Translations under genes and position numbers: made by a program
Source: Bacteroidales bacterium
GTDB taxonomy: Bacteria > Bacteroidota > Bacteroidia > Bacteroidales > UBA3824
Assembly: GCA_017535325.1 (NCBI GenBank)
Contig: JAFXUC010000139.1
Coordinates: 1-64,000 of the forward strand
Direction of reading: 5' to 3'
DNA length: 64,000 nucleotides
In this document: one piece after another, positions 30,010-37,558 of the stretch
Layout of the letters: every line of letters starts with the position of its first letter
How positions within the stretch are numbered: position 1 is the stretch's first letter
The notes under the pieces: model-generated
Database searches by the model: none
The model's input: the letters and a program-made list of their open reading frames with translations, nothing else
What the model was told of the DNA's origin: nothing

Positions 30010-31086
30010 ATGAAAGAATTAAATAAACTGTACGAAAAATGGATGTCGTTGCAACCGTTGAGCGAAAAACAGCAAGATATTTTGAGTAAAAAATTTACTG
30101 TTGAATACAATTATAACAGTAATCATATTGAGGGTAATACTTTGACATACGGTCAGACAGAATTGTTGTTGATGTTTGGAACGGTAAGCGGGGAAAACCA
30201 TTTGCATGATTTTGTTGAGATGAAAGCAAGTCAGGTCGGACTTAAAATGATGAGTGAAGAAGTTAAAGCGGAAAATATGCCTTTAACACAAAATTTTATC
30301 CGCACATTGCATAAAACTTTGCTAAGAGAAGATTACACCGTTTACCGAAATCTTCCGGGCGGGGTTACTACATCTTTTATAATTCATGCCGGACAATACA
30401 AAACTCGTCCAAACAGTGTTATAACACGTTACGGCGACCGTTTTGAATATGCTTCACCCGAAGAGACGCCCGCTTTGATGACTTCGCTCGTTGACTGGTA
30501 CAACAAGGAGGAAAAGCGCGGCAAACTTTCGCCCGTGGAGTTGGCGGCTTTGTTTCATTATCGTTATATTAGAATCCATCCGTTTGAGGACGGTAACGGC
30601 AGAATTGCGCGTTTGTTGGTTAATTATATTTTTTCACGGCACAATTGGCCGATGATTGTTGTTAGAAGCAGAAATAAAAACGAATATTTGGAAGCCTTGC
30701 ATCAAACGGATATGCTTGTAGGTACTGCACCGTCCGACGGAGCTGCGGCAACTATTTCGCAAATAGAACCGTTTCTGAAATATTTTAAGGAATTGGTAAA
30801 ACGGGAACTTCAATACAATATTTCGTTTGTTGAAAAAAGCGGTGAAAATATTTGGTGGTATGACGGTCAGCAGTTGGAGTTCCGGTCTCCGAATGTTCCG
30901 AAATTACTCTCAATTTTGCAGCAAAATCCGAGCATAACGTATGCTGAGCTTTCAAAAGAGTTGGGTATCAATACTTCTGCCGTTCAAAAACTTTTGACGG
31001 GATTAAAAGAAAAAGGTTATATTCAAAGGCGTAACCATGAAAAAATGTGGTATGTTTCGGCGGTTTCGTCTTTATTAAAAGCGTAA
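30010..31086 (+). CDS. Fic-domain protein with C-terminal winged helix
   Basis: Fic enzymes usually transfer AMP from ATP to target hydroxyls. The 358 residues hold an N-terminal inhibitory motif SNHIEG (S37, E41: (S/T)xxxE(G/N), class II autoinhibition). The complete Fic motif HPFEDGNGRIAR is at 190-201, with catalytic H190 and acidic D194. The flap region is GGVTTSFIIHAGQ near 117-129. A winged-helix DNA-binding domain is at about 298-350 (ITYAELSKELGINTSAVQKLL, then EKGYIQRR). The palindromic array on its promoter suggests it represses itself. The stop at 31086 is 4 bases from the gldA-like ATG, so both probably share one transcript. Targets are unknown. Confidence 0.9.
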   Translation: MKELNKLYEKWMSLQPLSEKQQDILSKKFTVEYNYNSNHIEGNTLTYGQTELLLMFGTVSGENHLHDFVEMKASQVGLKMMSEEVKAENMPLTQNFIRTLHKTLLREDYTVYRNLPGGVTTSFIIHAGQYKTRPNSVITRYGDRFEYASPEETPALMTSLVDWYNKEEKRGKLSPVELAALFHYRYIRIHPFEDGNGRIARLLVNYIFSRHNWPMIVVRSRNKNEYLEALHQTDMLVGTAPSDGAAATISQIEPFLKYFKELVKRELQYNISFVEKSGENIWWYDGQQLEFRSPNVPKLLSILQQNPSITYAELSKELGINTSAVQKLLTGLKEKGYIQRRNHEKMWYVSAVSSLLKA

Positions 31087-31090
31087 AAAA

Positions 31091-31921
31091 ATGTCAGTTA
31101 AAGTAGAAAATCTTACAAAACTTTACGGTGAAAACAAAGCCGTTGACAATATAAGTTTTAACATAAATTCGGGCGAGGTTGTGGGCTTTTTGGGTCCTAA
31201 CGGCGCAGGAAAAAGTACAACCATGAAAATCATTACCGGTTGTATTGCAAGCGATTCCGGCGAGGTTTTTATTAACGGCGTCAACATCAAAGACGATATG
31301 AATGCCTTAAAAAAAACTATCGGTTATCTTCCCGAAAACAATCCGCTTTATCTTAACATGTACGTCAAAGAGTATCTCGAATATTCCGCGCAGATGTATT
31401 TGCAAAAAAGCGAAGTTAAAAAAGCAGTTGAAGCGGCGGTTGAAGCGGTCGGTCTCGGCGAACATCAGTTCAAGAAGATAGGGGAGTTGTCAAAAGGTTA
31501 CAAACAAAGAACTGGAATTGCCCGTGCAATGGTTCACAATCCGTCTATTTTGATTCTTGACGAGCCTACAACAGGTCTTGACCCAAATCAAATCGTTGAA
31601 ATCCGAAATCTTATAAAAGAACTCGGAAAAGAAAAAACCGTCATACTTTCAACGCATATCATGCAGGAGGCTGAGGCGGTCTGCGACCGTGCGGTTATTA
31701 TCAACAAGGGCAAAATTGTTGCCGACGACACGCTCAAAAACCTCAAAGCCCCGAAATCGTCGGATTCGATAACCGTGGAGTTTGGTCTCGGCGGCAATTT
31801 CAGCGGCAATTTTGAGGAAATGATAAAAGCGTTTGCCGAAAAAGAAGGGCTTTCTGTTTTGTCGATAACAAAGAGCAAAGGAAATCTTGAAAATATTTTT
31901 AGGGAACTTACGCAGAAATAA
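31091..31921 (+). CDS. gldA: GldA-like ABC transporter ATP-binding protein
   Basis: ATPase of an ABC exporter. In gliding Bacteroidota, GldA works with GldF and GldG. The 276 residues have Walker A GPNGAGKST (35-43), Q-loop near YLPENNPLY, signature ELSKGYKQRTG, Walker B ILILDEPTTGLD and switch His in STHIMQEAEA. The segment ENNPLYLNMYVKEYLEY after the Q-loop is characteristic of GldA. No permease (GldFG) gene is adjacent: ilvE follows. It lies 4 bases after the fic gene with no visible promoter of its own. The symbol rests on overall likeness; another Bacteroidota NatA-type ATPase is possible. Confidence 0.75.
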   Translation: MSVKVENLTKLYGENKAVDNISFNINSGEVVGFLGPNGAGKSTTMKIITGCIASDSGEVFINGVNIKDDMNALKKTIGYLPENNPLYLNMYVKEYLEYSAQMYLQKSEVKKAVEAAVEAVGLGEHQFKKIGELSKGYKQRTGIARAMVHNPSILILDEPTTGLDPNQIVEIRNLIKELGKEKTVILSTHIMQEAEAVCDRAVIINKGKIVADDTLKNLKAPKSSDSITVEFGLGGNFSGNFEEMIKAFAEKEGLSVLSITKSKGNLENIFRELTQK

Positions 31922-31973
31922 GATTTATTTTGTATATTTGCGCATTGTTAAAAATATTAAACCATAATCTAAA

Positions 31974-33020
31974 ATGGATAACAATAAAAACGAGTTGGCC
32001 CCGCTTGACTGGGCAAACATAGGGTTCGGTTACATAAGAACCGATTACAATGTCAGATGCTATTACCGCAACGGAAAATGGGGCGAAATAGAAATTCATT
32101 CTGACGAGAATATTTCAATGCACATGGCTGCAACCTGCCTGCATTACGGTCAGGAGAGTTTTGAAGGCTTGAAAGCATACCGCGGAAAAGACGGCAAAGT
32201 GAGACTTTTCCGTCCCGACGAAAACGCTATGCGTATGCAAAGTACTTCACGCGGTATTTTGATGCCGGAAGTGCCTACCGAAATGTTTATCGAAATGGTG
32301 GAAAAAGCCGTTAAACTCAACGCGCGTTTTATTCCGCCTTACGGTTACGGCGCAACACTTTATATCCGTCCGCTGATGATTGGCGTGGGCGCGACGGTCG
32401 GCGTTAAACCTTCGCCGGAATATTTGTTTATGATTTTTGTTACGCCGGTAGGAGCGTATTTCAAAGGCGGTTTTGCAACAGGCAACTATATGATTGTCAG
32501 GGATTATGACCGTTCTGCACCGCTCGGTACGGGTATTTACAAAGTCGGCGGCAACTATGCGGCTTCGCTCAAAGCAAACAAAATGGCTCACGATATGGGT
32601 TATATGTCAGAATTTTATCTCGATGCAAAAGAGAAAAAATATATGGACGAGTGCGGCGCGGCAAACTTTTTCGGTATCAAAAACAACACTTATGTTACCC
32701 CGAAATCGACGTCGATTCTGCCCTCAATCACCAACAAGAGCCTTATGCAACTTGCAGAATGGATGGGCATGAAAGTAGAACGCCGTCCTATTCCGGAAGA
32801 AGAGTTGGAAACCTTTGAAGAGGCGGGCGCATGCGGTACGGCTGCGGTAATTTCGCCGATTCACGAAATTGACGATCCGAAAACCGGCAAAAAATACGTT
32901 ATCGCAAAAGACGGCAAACCCGGTCCCATAAGCAAAAAACTTTACGAAAAATACACCGCAATTCAGTTCGGCGAATGTGAAGACCCGTTCGGCTGGACAA
33001 GAGTAATTGAAGGTATTTAA
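31974..33020 (+). CDS. ilvE: Branched-chain amino acid aminotransferase
   Basis: PLP enzyme for the last step of Val, Leu and Ile synthesis. 348 residues of the BCAT class II (eukaryote-like) subtype. Landmarks: HYGQESFEGLKAYRGKDG near 58-74, IRPLMIGVGATVGV near 131-143, PLP lysine K190 in GIYKVGGNYAASLKAN, and EFYLDAKEKKYMDECGAANFF split near 211-231. GACGTAAVISPI binds the phosphate. A -7 box TATATTTG at 31933-31940 precedes it, without a clear -33. A bidirectional terminator follows and is shared with the convergent second Fic gene. Confidence 0.95.
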   Translation: MDNNKNELAPLDWANIGFGYIRTDYNVRCYYRNGKWGEIEIHSDENISMHMAATCLHYGQESFEGLKAYRGKDGKVRLFRPDENAMRMQSTSRGILMPEVPTEMFIEMVEKAVKLNARFIPPYGYGATLYIRPLMIGVGATVGVKPSPEYLFMIFVTPVGAYFKGGFATGNYMIVRDYDRSAPLGTGIYKVGGNYAASLKANKMAHDMGYMSEFYLDAKEKKYMDECGAANFFGIKNNTYVTPKSTSILPSITNKSLMQLAEWMGMKVERRPIPEEELETFEEAGACGTAAVISPIHEIDDPKTGKKYVIAKDGKPGPISKKLYEKYTAIQFGECEDPFGWTRVIEGI

Positions 33021-33030
33021 TGAAAAATAA

Positions 33031-33060
33031 AAAAGCGTGCTAAAAAATGCACGCTTTTTT
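33031..33060. terminator. Bidirectional terminator between ilvE and the second Fic gene
   Basis: Arms AAAAGCGTGC (33031-33040) and GCACGCTTTT (33049-33058), with A and T runs on both sides. Confidence 0.88.
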
Positions 33061-34006
33061 ATTCAGATTTTTCAATATGAAAATAACCGCCGCTGCGAAG
33101 CGGGCCTCTAAATTCTACAAGTCCTTGTTTTCTTAACGTTCCTATTGTCCGTTGGAGTTTTATAAAACTTACCTGTTGTACAAACTCCTTGATTTGCATA
33201 ATTTTGATGCCGGGATTCTCTTGTATTGCTTTAAGTACTGTTTCACTGCAATCCACGTTTCTTAAATGACGTTTTTTATGTGCGCTGTAAGTGTCTTTTT
33301 CGCTTTTGAAAAGTATGCTCTGACTTGACAAGGCGCATTTTGCAATAAAATTTGTAAAGTCTTCGGTCAACTCTTTGCTTTCTTTTATCAGACGGTCATA
33401 TTCGGGCTTAACGTCGGCGGGGATAATTACAGGCGTAAACTTTCGCCGTAAAACGCCCAAATTCATTATAAGCCGCGCCATTTTGCCGTTGCCGCCTTTA
33501 AACGGGTGTATGTAAATGTATTCGTGATATGCCTTTGCCGCAAACCTCATAATGTTTTCTTCGGAGTCATCGCTGTTGAACCATTCCAAAAATTTTTTCA
33601 TTTTCAGGGCTATGACCTTGTTTTTGCCCTCCGGATATTTGCCCGCTACAAAGTCCGGCGTGCGCGAATGAAGGGTTTTATGAAGAAATTTGATGTTGTC
33701 TTCCGTTATTTCCTGTTTGTCTATGAATTGAAAAATTCTTTCGTATGCGTCATATTGTTCCAAAATTTCGTTTCCTGCGGCGGTTTCGTCTTCGGATTCA
33801 GCAAAACCGTTTTCAATTACGTTTTTGACGGTTTGTTTCGTTACCGTCGTCCCGCTTAATGAAAGGCTGCTGTAAACAAACGGAACAGCATATTTCTCTT
33901 TCAGCGCGTTGAAGAATTTCTTCTCCTCGCCGCATTTAAAAGAATAATTGTCCCTGTTTTGTGCAAATTCTGACGCTGCCGTTTCAATATTGATTAGTGT
34001 TTCCAT
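33059..34006 (-). CDS. Divergent Fic-domain protein with altered active-site motif
   Basis: A 315-residue Fic-fold protein. The motif reads HPFKGGNGKMAR (H167 to R178). Catalytic His is kept, but the residue that is normally Asp/Glu and holds Mg2+ is Gly171, and the first Arg is Lys175. The N-terminal inhibitory segment reads SSLSLSG at 46-52, where most relatives have SSxIEG, so the inhibitory Glu is Ser51. The C-terminal tail after about 255 has a winged-helix look (NPGIKIMQIKEFVQQVSFIKL, then GTLRKQGLVEFRG when taken as two helices). It may be a non-AMPylating Fic or a regulator. It sits alone, convergent with ilvE. The fold call is good; activity is unclear. Confidence 0.82.
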   Translation of the reverse strand: METLINIETAASEFAQNRDNYSFKCGEEKKFFNALKEKYAVPFVYSSLSLSGTTVTKQTVKNVIENGFAESEDETAAGNEILEQYDAYERIFQFIDKQEITEDNIKFLHKTLHSRTPDFVAGKYPEGKNKVIALKMKKFLEWFNSDDSEENIMRFAAKAYHEYIYIHPFKGGNGKMARLIMNLGVLRRKFTPVIIPADVKPEYDRLIKESKELTEDFTNFIAKCALSSQSILFKSEKDTYSAHKKRHLRNVDCSETVLKAIQENPGIKIMQIKEFVQQVSFIKLQRTIGTLRKQGLVEFRGPLRSGGYFHIEKSE

Positions 34007-34093
34007 AATCCGAATACTTTTAAAAGTTTGCTAAATTATATACAAAAAATCAATTTTCCAAATCTTTTTTCAAAAAATTTTTTACATATAATA

Positions 34094-34134
34094 CAAAAAA
34101 AACAGCAAGAAAACCTTGACGCAGGTTTTCTTGC
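34094..34134 (-). terminator. Terminator of the manC transcript
   Basis: Perfect 12-base arms GCAAGAAAACCT (34105-34116) and AGGTTTTCTTGC (34123-34134). Read on the minus strand they are followed by a T run (34102-34094). Confidence 0.85.
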
Positions 34135-34152
34135 CGTTTAAGAAAAAAAGTT

Positions 34153-35262
34153 TTATACGAAATCCTCCCCGAATTGGATTTTTACGTTGTTGACAAGTTG
34201 TCTTATGTTTTGTTCGTTTGCTTTCGGAACGATTAGCAGAAGGTTGTCGCTTTGTGCGACGATATAGTCTTTAAGTCCTTCTACGACAACGAGTTTGGTG
34301 TCGGCGTTTATGATGCAGCCGGTTGTGTTTTCGGTTATGACTTTTGTGCCGGCAACGGCGTTTTGGTTTTCGTCTTTTATGGAGTTTTCGTAGAGCGAGC
34401 CCCATGTGCCGAGGTCAGACCATTGGAAAAGCGCGGGGATAACGTAAGTTTCGGAATAATTTTCCATGATGCCGAAGTCTATCGAAATATTGGGACACCT
34501 TTCGTAAGCCTTGTTGATAAACGCTTTTTCCTCAGGCGTGTTGTAAAACTCCCTGCCTTCTGCAAAGCGTTCGGCAATCTCAGCCTGATGCATTTCAAAG
34601 GCGTCTATGATGGCTTTTACGTTCCATAAGAAAATTCCGGCGTTCCAGAAAAACTCCATGCTTTCAACAAACATTTTCGCCATTTCCAAGGCGGGTTTTT
34701 CGGTAAAGAGTTTTACTTTTGTAACCTCGTTTACAGCGAGCGGGTTCTCACCGATTTTGGAGTCTATTTGTATATAACCGTAACCTGTTTCGGGTCTTGT
34801 CGGGATAATGCCGATTGTAAGAAGTGCCTCCGTGTTGAATTTTACAAACTGCAACCCTCTGTTTATCGTTTCTTCAAAGCCTCTGTCGTCGCCGATAAAA
34901 TGGTCGGCGGGGGAGACTACGATGTTGGCGTCAGGATTTTTTGCAAAAATTTTGTACGAGGCGTATGCTATGCACGGAGCGGTGTTGCGGCGCAAAGGCT
35001 CCGTCAGAATGTTTTCTTTCGGTAATTCGGGCAGTTGTTTTGCAACAATTTCTGCGTAGTCGTCACCAGTTACGACAAAAATGTTTTCTATAAGGCAAAT
35101 GTGACGGAATCTGTCAAAAGTTTGTTGAATCAGGGTACGTCCTACCCCTAAAATATCCAAAAACTGTTTCGGACACTGAGTTCTGCTTTTGGGCCAAAAA
35201 CGGCTTCCTATGCCGCCCGCCATGATAACGCAATAGTTGTTGTTGTCTAACGGTCTCATCAT
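34153..35262 (-). CDS. manC: Mannose-1-phosphate guanylyltransferase
   Basis: Makes GDP-mannose from mannose-1-phosphate and GTP for surface polysaccharides and GDP-fucose. I start at 35262 (MMRPLDNNNYCVIMAGG; 35259 is equally possible). The frame upstream is open but low-complexity and unlike the family. About 369 residues: pyrophosphorylase signature AGGIGSRFWPKSRTQCPKQF near 16-35, FVVTGDDYAEI, VVSPADHFIGD, TGYGYIQ, FTEKP, and FFWNAGIFLW, all usual for GMP transferases. The C-terminal part has SDLGTWGSLY and a short hexapeptide-like segment, with no PMI domain fused. The -7 box TACCTTTG lies on the minus strand at 35291-35284. Confidence 0.93.
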   Translation of the reverse strand: MMRPLDNNNYCVIMAGGIGSRFWPKSRTQCPKQFLDILGVGRTLIQQTFDRFRHICLIENIFVVTGDDYAEIVAKQLPELPKENILTEPLRRNTAPCIAYASYKIFAKNPDANIVVSPADHFIGDDRGFEETINRGLQFVKFNTEALLTIGIIPTRPETGYGYIQIDSKIGENPLAVNEVTKVKLFTEKPALEMAKMFVESMEFFWNAGIFLWNVKAIIDAFEMHQAEIAERFAEGREFYNTPEEKAFINKAYERCPNISIDFGIMENYSETYVIPALFQWSDLGTWGSLYENSIKDENQNAVAGTKVITENTTGCIINADTKLVVVEGLKDYIVAQSDNLLLIVPKANEQNIRQLVNNVKIQFGEDFV

Positions 35263-35398
35263 ATAGTTATTTATAATTTTTTGCAAAGGTAAATATATTT
35301 TTTCAAAAAGACGGAGAAAAACTTCAAAAAAAACGGGACGGTCTTTTTTTTGAAAGTCCGTCCCGAAAAAATAAAAAAACAAAAATTATGGTTCTTTC

Positions 35399-36019
35399 CT
35401 ATTTGAAATCGGTAACCTCGTCTGCGGGTTTGTCAATAACGTAAACCGTGAAACAGCCTTTTACTGTTTCGGGGCTGCCGTCGTCTTTCTTGACAGGAAC
35501 CTGTTTTTCCACGTAGTTGCCTTCCGCATCCCAGTCTCCCTGCGTTACCATAACAACGTTGGATTTTTCTTTTATCTCAATCATGATTTTGAGCGAAGTC
35601 GGCTGAGCCGGTGCAAAATCAAAAAAGGGATGGGTCATAGAGGTTGATGTCTCTTTTTCACGGTAATCTTGAAGACATGTCTGACCTTTTTTAGGCTCAG
35701 GACTGCCCTCAGGAAGTTGTCCCGGCAAGTCGATGACTACCTGATTTGAGTTCAAATCCACAATTTTTACCTGAACATCGTTGTTGAAAACGGGCGAGGC
35801 AAAAAACTGTATTCTGTACTCGTTGCCTTTTGCCAACGGGAGAACAAATTCGTATTTCTTACCTGAAAAACATGTCGCGCTTTTTGAGGCGGTATTGTAT
35901 CTCCAAGGCTTTTCCGCTTTTCTGAAATTAAGGAAGTCCGCGCAGTTTTGAGCCTGAACCGCCGCCGGCAATATCGCTGACATTGCCAATCCGAGTATTA
36001 TATTTTTTAAAGTTTTCAT
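35399..36019 (-). CDS. Exported protein of unknown function
   Basis: About 206 residues from ATG 36019 (MKTLKNIILGLAMSAILP). A clear signal peptide ends VQAQ, so the mature protein is periplasmic or on the surface. The mature part is beta-rich with three or four Cys (NCADFLNF, SATCFSGKKYEF, KGQTCLQDYRE, VKGCFTVYV) that could form disulphides. GNEYRIQFFASPVFNNDVQV resembles a jelly-roll strand pair. It lies in a minus-strand group downstream of porE, the flavin-type protein and a lipoprotein of unknown function, and 75 bases from that lipoprotein. Co-transcription with T9SS gene porE is possible. No family recognised. Confidence 0.7.
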   Translation of the reverse strand: MKTLKNIILGLAMSAILPAAVQAQNCADFLNFRKAEKPWRYNTASKSATCFSGKKYEFVLPLAKGNEYRIQFFASPVFNNDVQVKIVDLNSNQVVIDLPGQLPEGSPEPKKGQTCLQDYREKETSTSMTHPFFDFAPAQPTSLKIMIEIKEKSNVVMVTQGDWDAEGNYVEKQVPVKKDDGSPETVKGCFTVYVIDKPADEVTDFK

Positions 36020-36093
36020 ATTAAATAACATTTTATCTATAAAACGCTGATGGGGCTTTATTATTTTCCTGTCGCGTAATTTTTTAAGTTTTT

Positions 36094-37005
36094 TTATTTA
36101 TTGCTGGTTAAAGCCTGTCTGATGTCGGTGATGGTCTTTTTCAGCGTGTTGAAATTATCTTCGCTGATTTCGATTTTCTTGTTGCCGCCGATAATCATTG
36201 CGCCGTTTTCAGTGGTCTGGTTGCCGGTGTTTTCCACTACAACTACCGAAAGTTGGTTGTAAGCCGCTCCCAAGGGTCTCAACTGCTCAATGGTTTCTGA
36301 GATTCCGGGTTTTGACTTGAACTGTTCGAGATATGCCATAAGGCTCTCAAAAACGTTTTTCTCGTCAGCAATCTGCTGAATGTTGATGTCGGTGTTTGAG
36401 AAACTGTCAATTGAATTGATAATGATGTACATACATTCAATCCAGCCGCCTGCCGAAATCTGTGCGATTGTGGAGTTTTTGCCCTGAATTTCCAAAGCCT
36501 TTTTGATGTCCAAGTAAGTATCGTTTGCGATTGCTTTCAGAGAGTCTTTGTTTTGGATTTGCTCGTCGATTCTGTCGTTGAGTTTTGTGCTGAAAACCGA
36601 TTCAAGACCGAGTTTTGCAGACAATTCCCTTAGAACGGCGAGGTATTTTACTGCGTCCTGATTCTGTCCGTTGACAGCGCAGTAAGCCATGTCCGCGCAG
36701 TATACTCCGAAGTTTGTCTCTTTGCTCTTGCTGTCTTCGTAAGTGTTGGCTCTGTCAGTGGGATTCAGGAGCGCGGAAGAGAATTTTAATTTTTCGCTTG
36801 AAAACGCGAAAATGTCTTCCGGAGAAGGCAACAGATAATACGTCGTGAGATCGTCGCTGCTTTCTGCAAAACCGTCGCTTTCTATTTCCTGATTGTTGCC
36901 GGTGTTGCCCTGATTGTTGTTGCCGCCGTTGCAGGCCTGTAAACCGAGTAAGGCCGTTGCACTTACCATTGCGCTGAGACCTAATGTCTTATAATTCAAT
37001 TTCAT
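36094..37005 (-). CDS. Lipoprotein of unknown function
   Basis: 303 residues with a lipoprotein signal (lipobox LQAC at about 22-25), then an Asn/Gly-rich linker (NGGNNNQGNTGNN). A helical domain of about 260 residues contains YYLLPSPEDIFAFSSEKLKF, FGVYCADMAYCAVNGQNQDAVKYL split over two helices, and LGLESVFSTKLNDRI. The pattern of helices and the repeated ADMAY/QDAVKYLAVLREL style recurs in lipoproteins of Bacteroidota, but I cannot name a family. It lies between the flavin-type gene (21-base gap) and the exported protein gene, on the same strand. Confidence 0.72.
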   Translation of the reverse strand: MKLNYKTLGLSAMVSATALLGLQACNGGNNNQGNTGNNQEIESDGFAESSDDLTTYYLLPSPEDIFAFSSEKLKFSSALLNPTDRANTYEDSKSKETNFGVYCADMAYCAVNGQNQDAVKYLAVLRELSAKLGLESVFSTKLNDRIDEQIQNKDSLKAIANDTYLDIKKALEIQGKNSTIAQISAGGWIECMYIIINSIDSFSNTDINIQQIADEKNVFESLMAYLEQFKSKPGISETIEQLRPLGAAYNQLSVVVVENTGNQTTENGAMIIGGNKKIEISEDNFNTLKKTITDIRQALTSNK

Positions 37006-37026
37006 AATTGTTTTGATATTAAATTT

Positions 37027-37467
37027 TTAAATCTTGTTAATTCTGTTCCATGTAAGTTTTTTGCCGATACCGAAACGGTTGTCGGTAAGTTTGTAAAAGT
37101 CGGGTTCGAGGGTCAGATAATCGCCTTTTACCGCCAAGGCATACGGATATTTTTTCAGGTATATGCCTTTTACGTAGTCCAGCTCTTTTGCCGTATAGTA
37201 AACCGCTTTTGCTGTTATTTGCAGACCTTGAATCTTTCCGAGTTCGTCGGTCTCCAAAAATATGGAGGCGGCAACCGAAGAATTTTGGTTTATTTCCCTG
37301 CCGTGCCGTGTGTTTTCGTTGATTTTTACAACGAAAATATTTGCTGCCTCGTCATAAACGTAGTAGCAGTTGCAGCAGTACGGCTTGTTGCCTGCTGCTG
37401 TGGCAAGGGTCAAAACGTGATGTTCGTTTATCAGGTTTAGAATTCTTTCGTCAATGTTTTTATCCAT
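37027..37467 (-). CDS. Pyridoxamine 5'-phosphate oxidase-like FMN-binding split-barrel protein
   Basis: A 146-residue single-domain protein of the flavin-binding split-barrel group. It shows the family order: ILNLINEHHVLTLATAAGNKPYC (first helix and strand), CYYVYDEAANIFVVKINENTRH (the Tyr-rich strand then the S/T-R-H turn), NSSVAASIFLE, then LQITAKAVYYT. Members bind FMN, F420 or haem and reduce or oxidise small substrates; which applies here cannot be told. It is downstream of porE on the same strand, 91 bases away, and upstream of the lipoprotein gene. Confidence 0.82.
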   Translation of the reverse strand: MDKNIDERILNLINEHHVLTLATAAGNKPYCCNCYYVYDEAANIFVVKINENTRHGREINQNSSVAASIFLETDELGKIQGLQITAKAVYYTAKELDYVKGIYLKKYPYALAVKGDYLTLEPDFYKLTDNRFGIGKKLTWNRINKI

Positions 37468-37558
37468 ACGGTTTTTCCTCGTTTTTCCAATTTACAAACG
37501 TAAATCTAATTGTTTAATTATCCCTTAAAATATCTTTAATTTTAAATTAACGATATGT

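Noticed and set aside
35263-35382. N-terminal extension of manC
   Set aside because: A/T-rich promoter sequence (including a -7 box) that happens to be open; homologues start at the nucleotide-binding motif.
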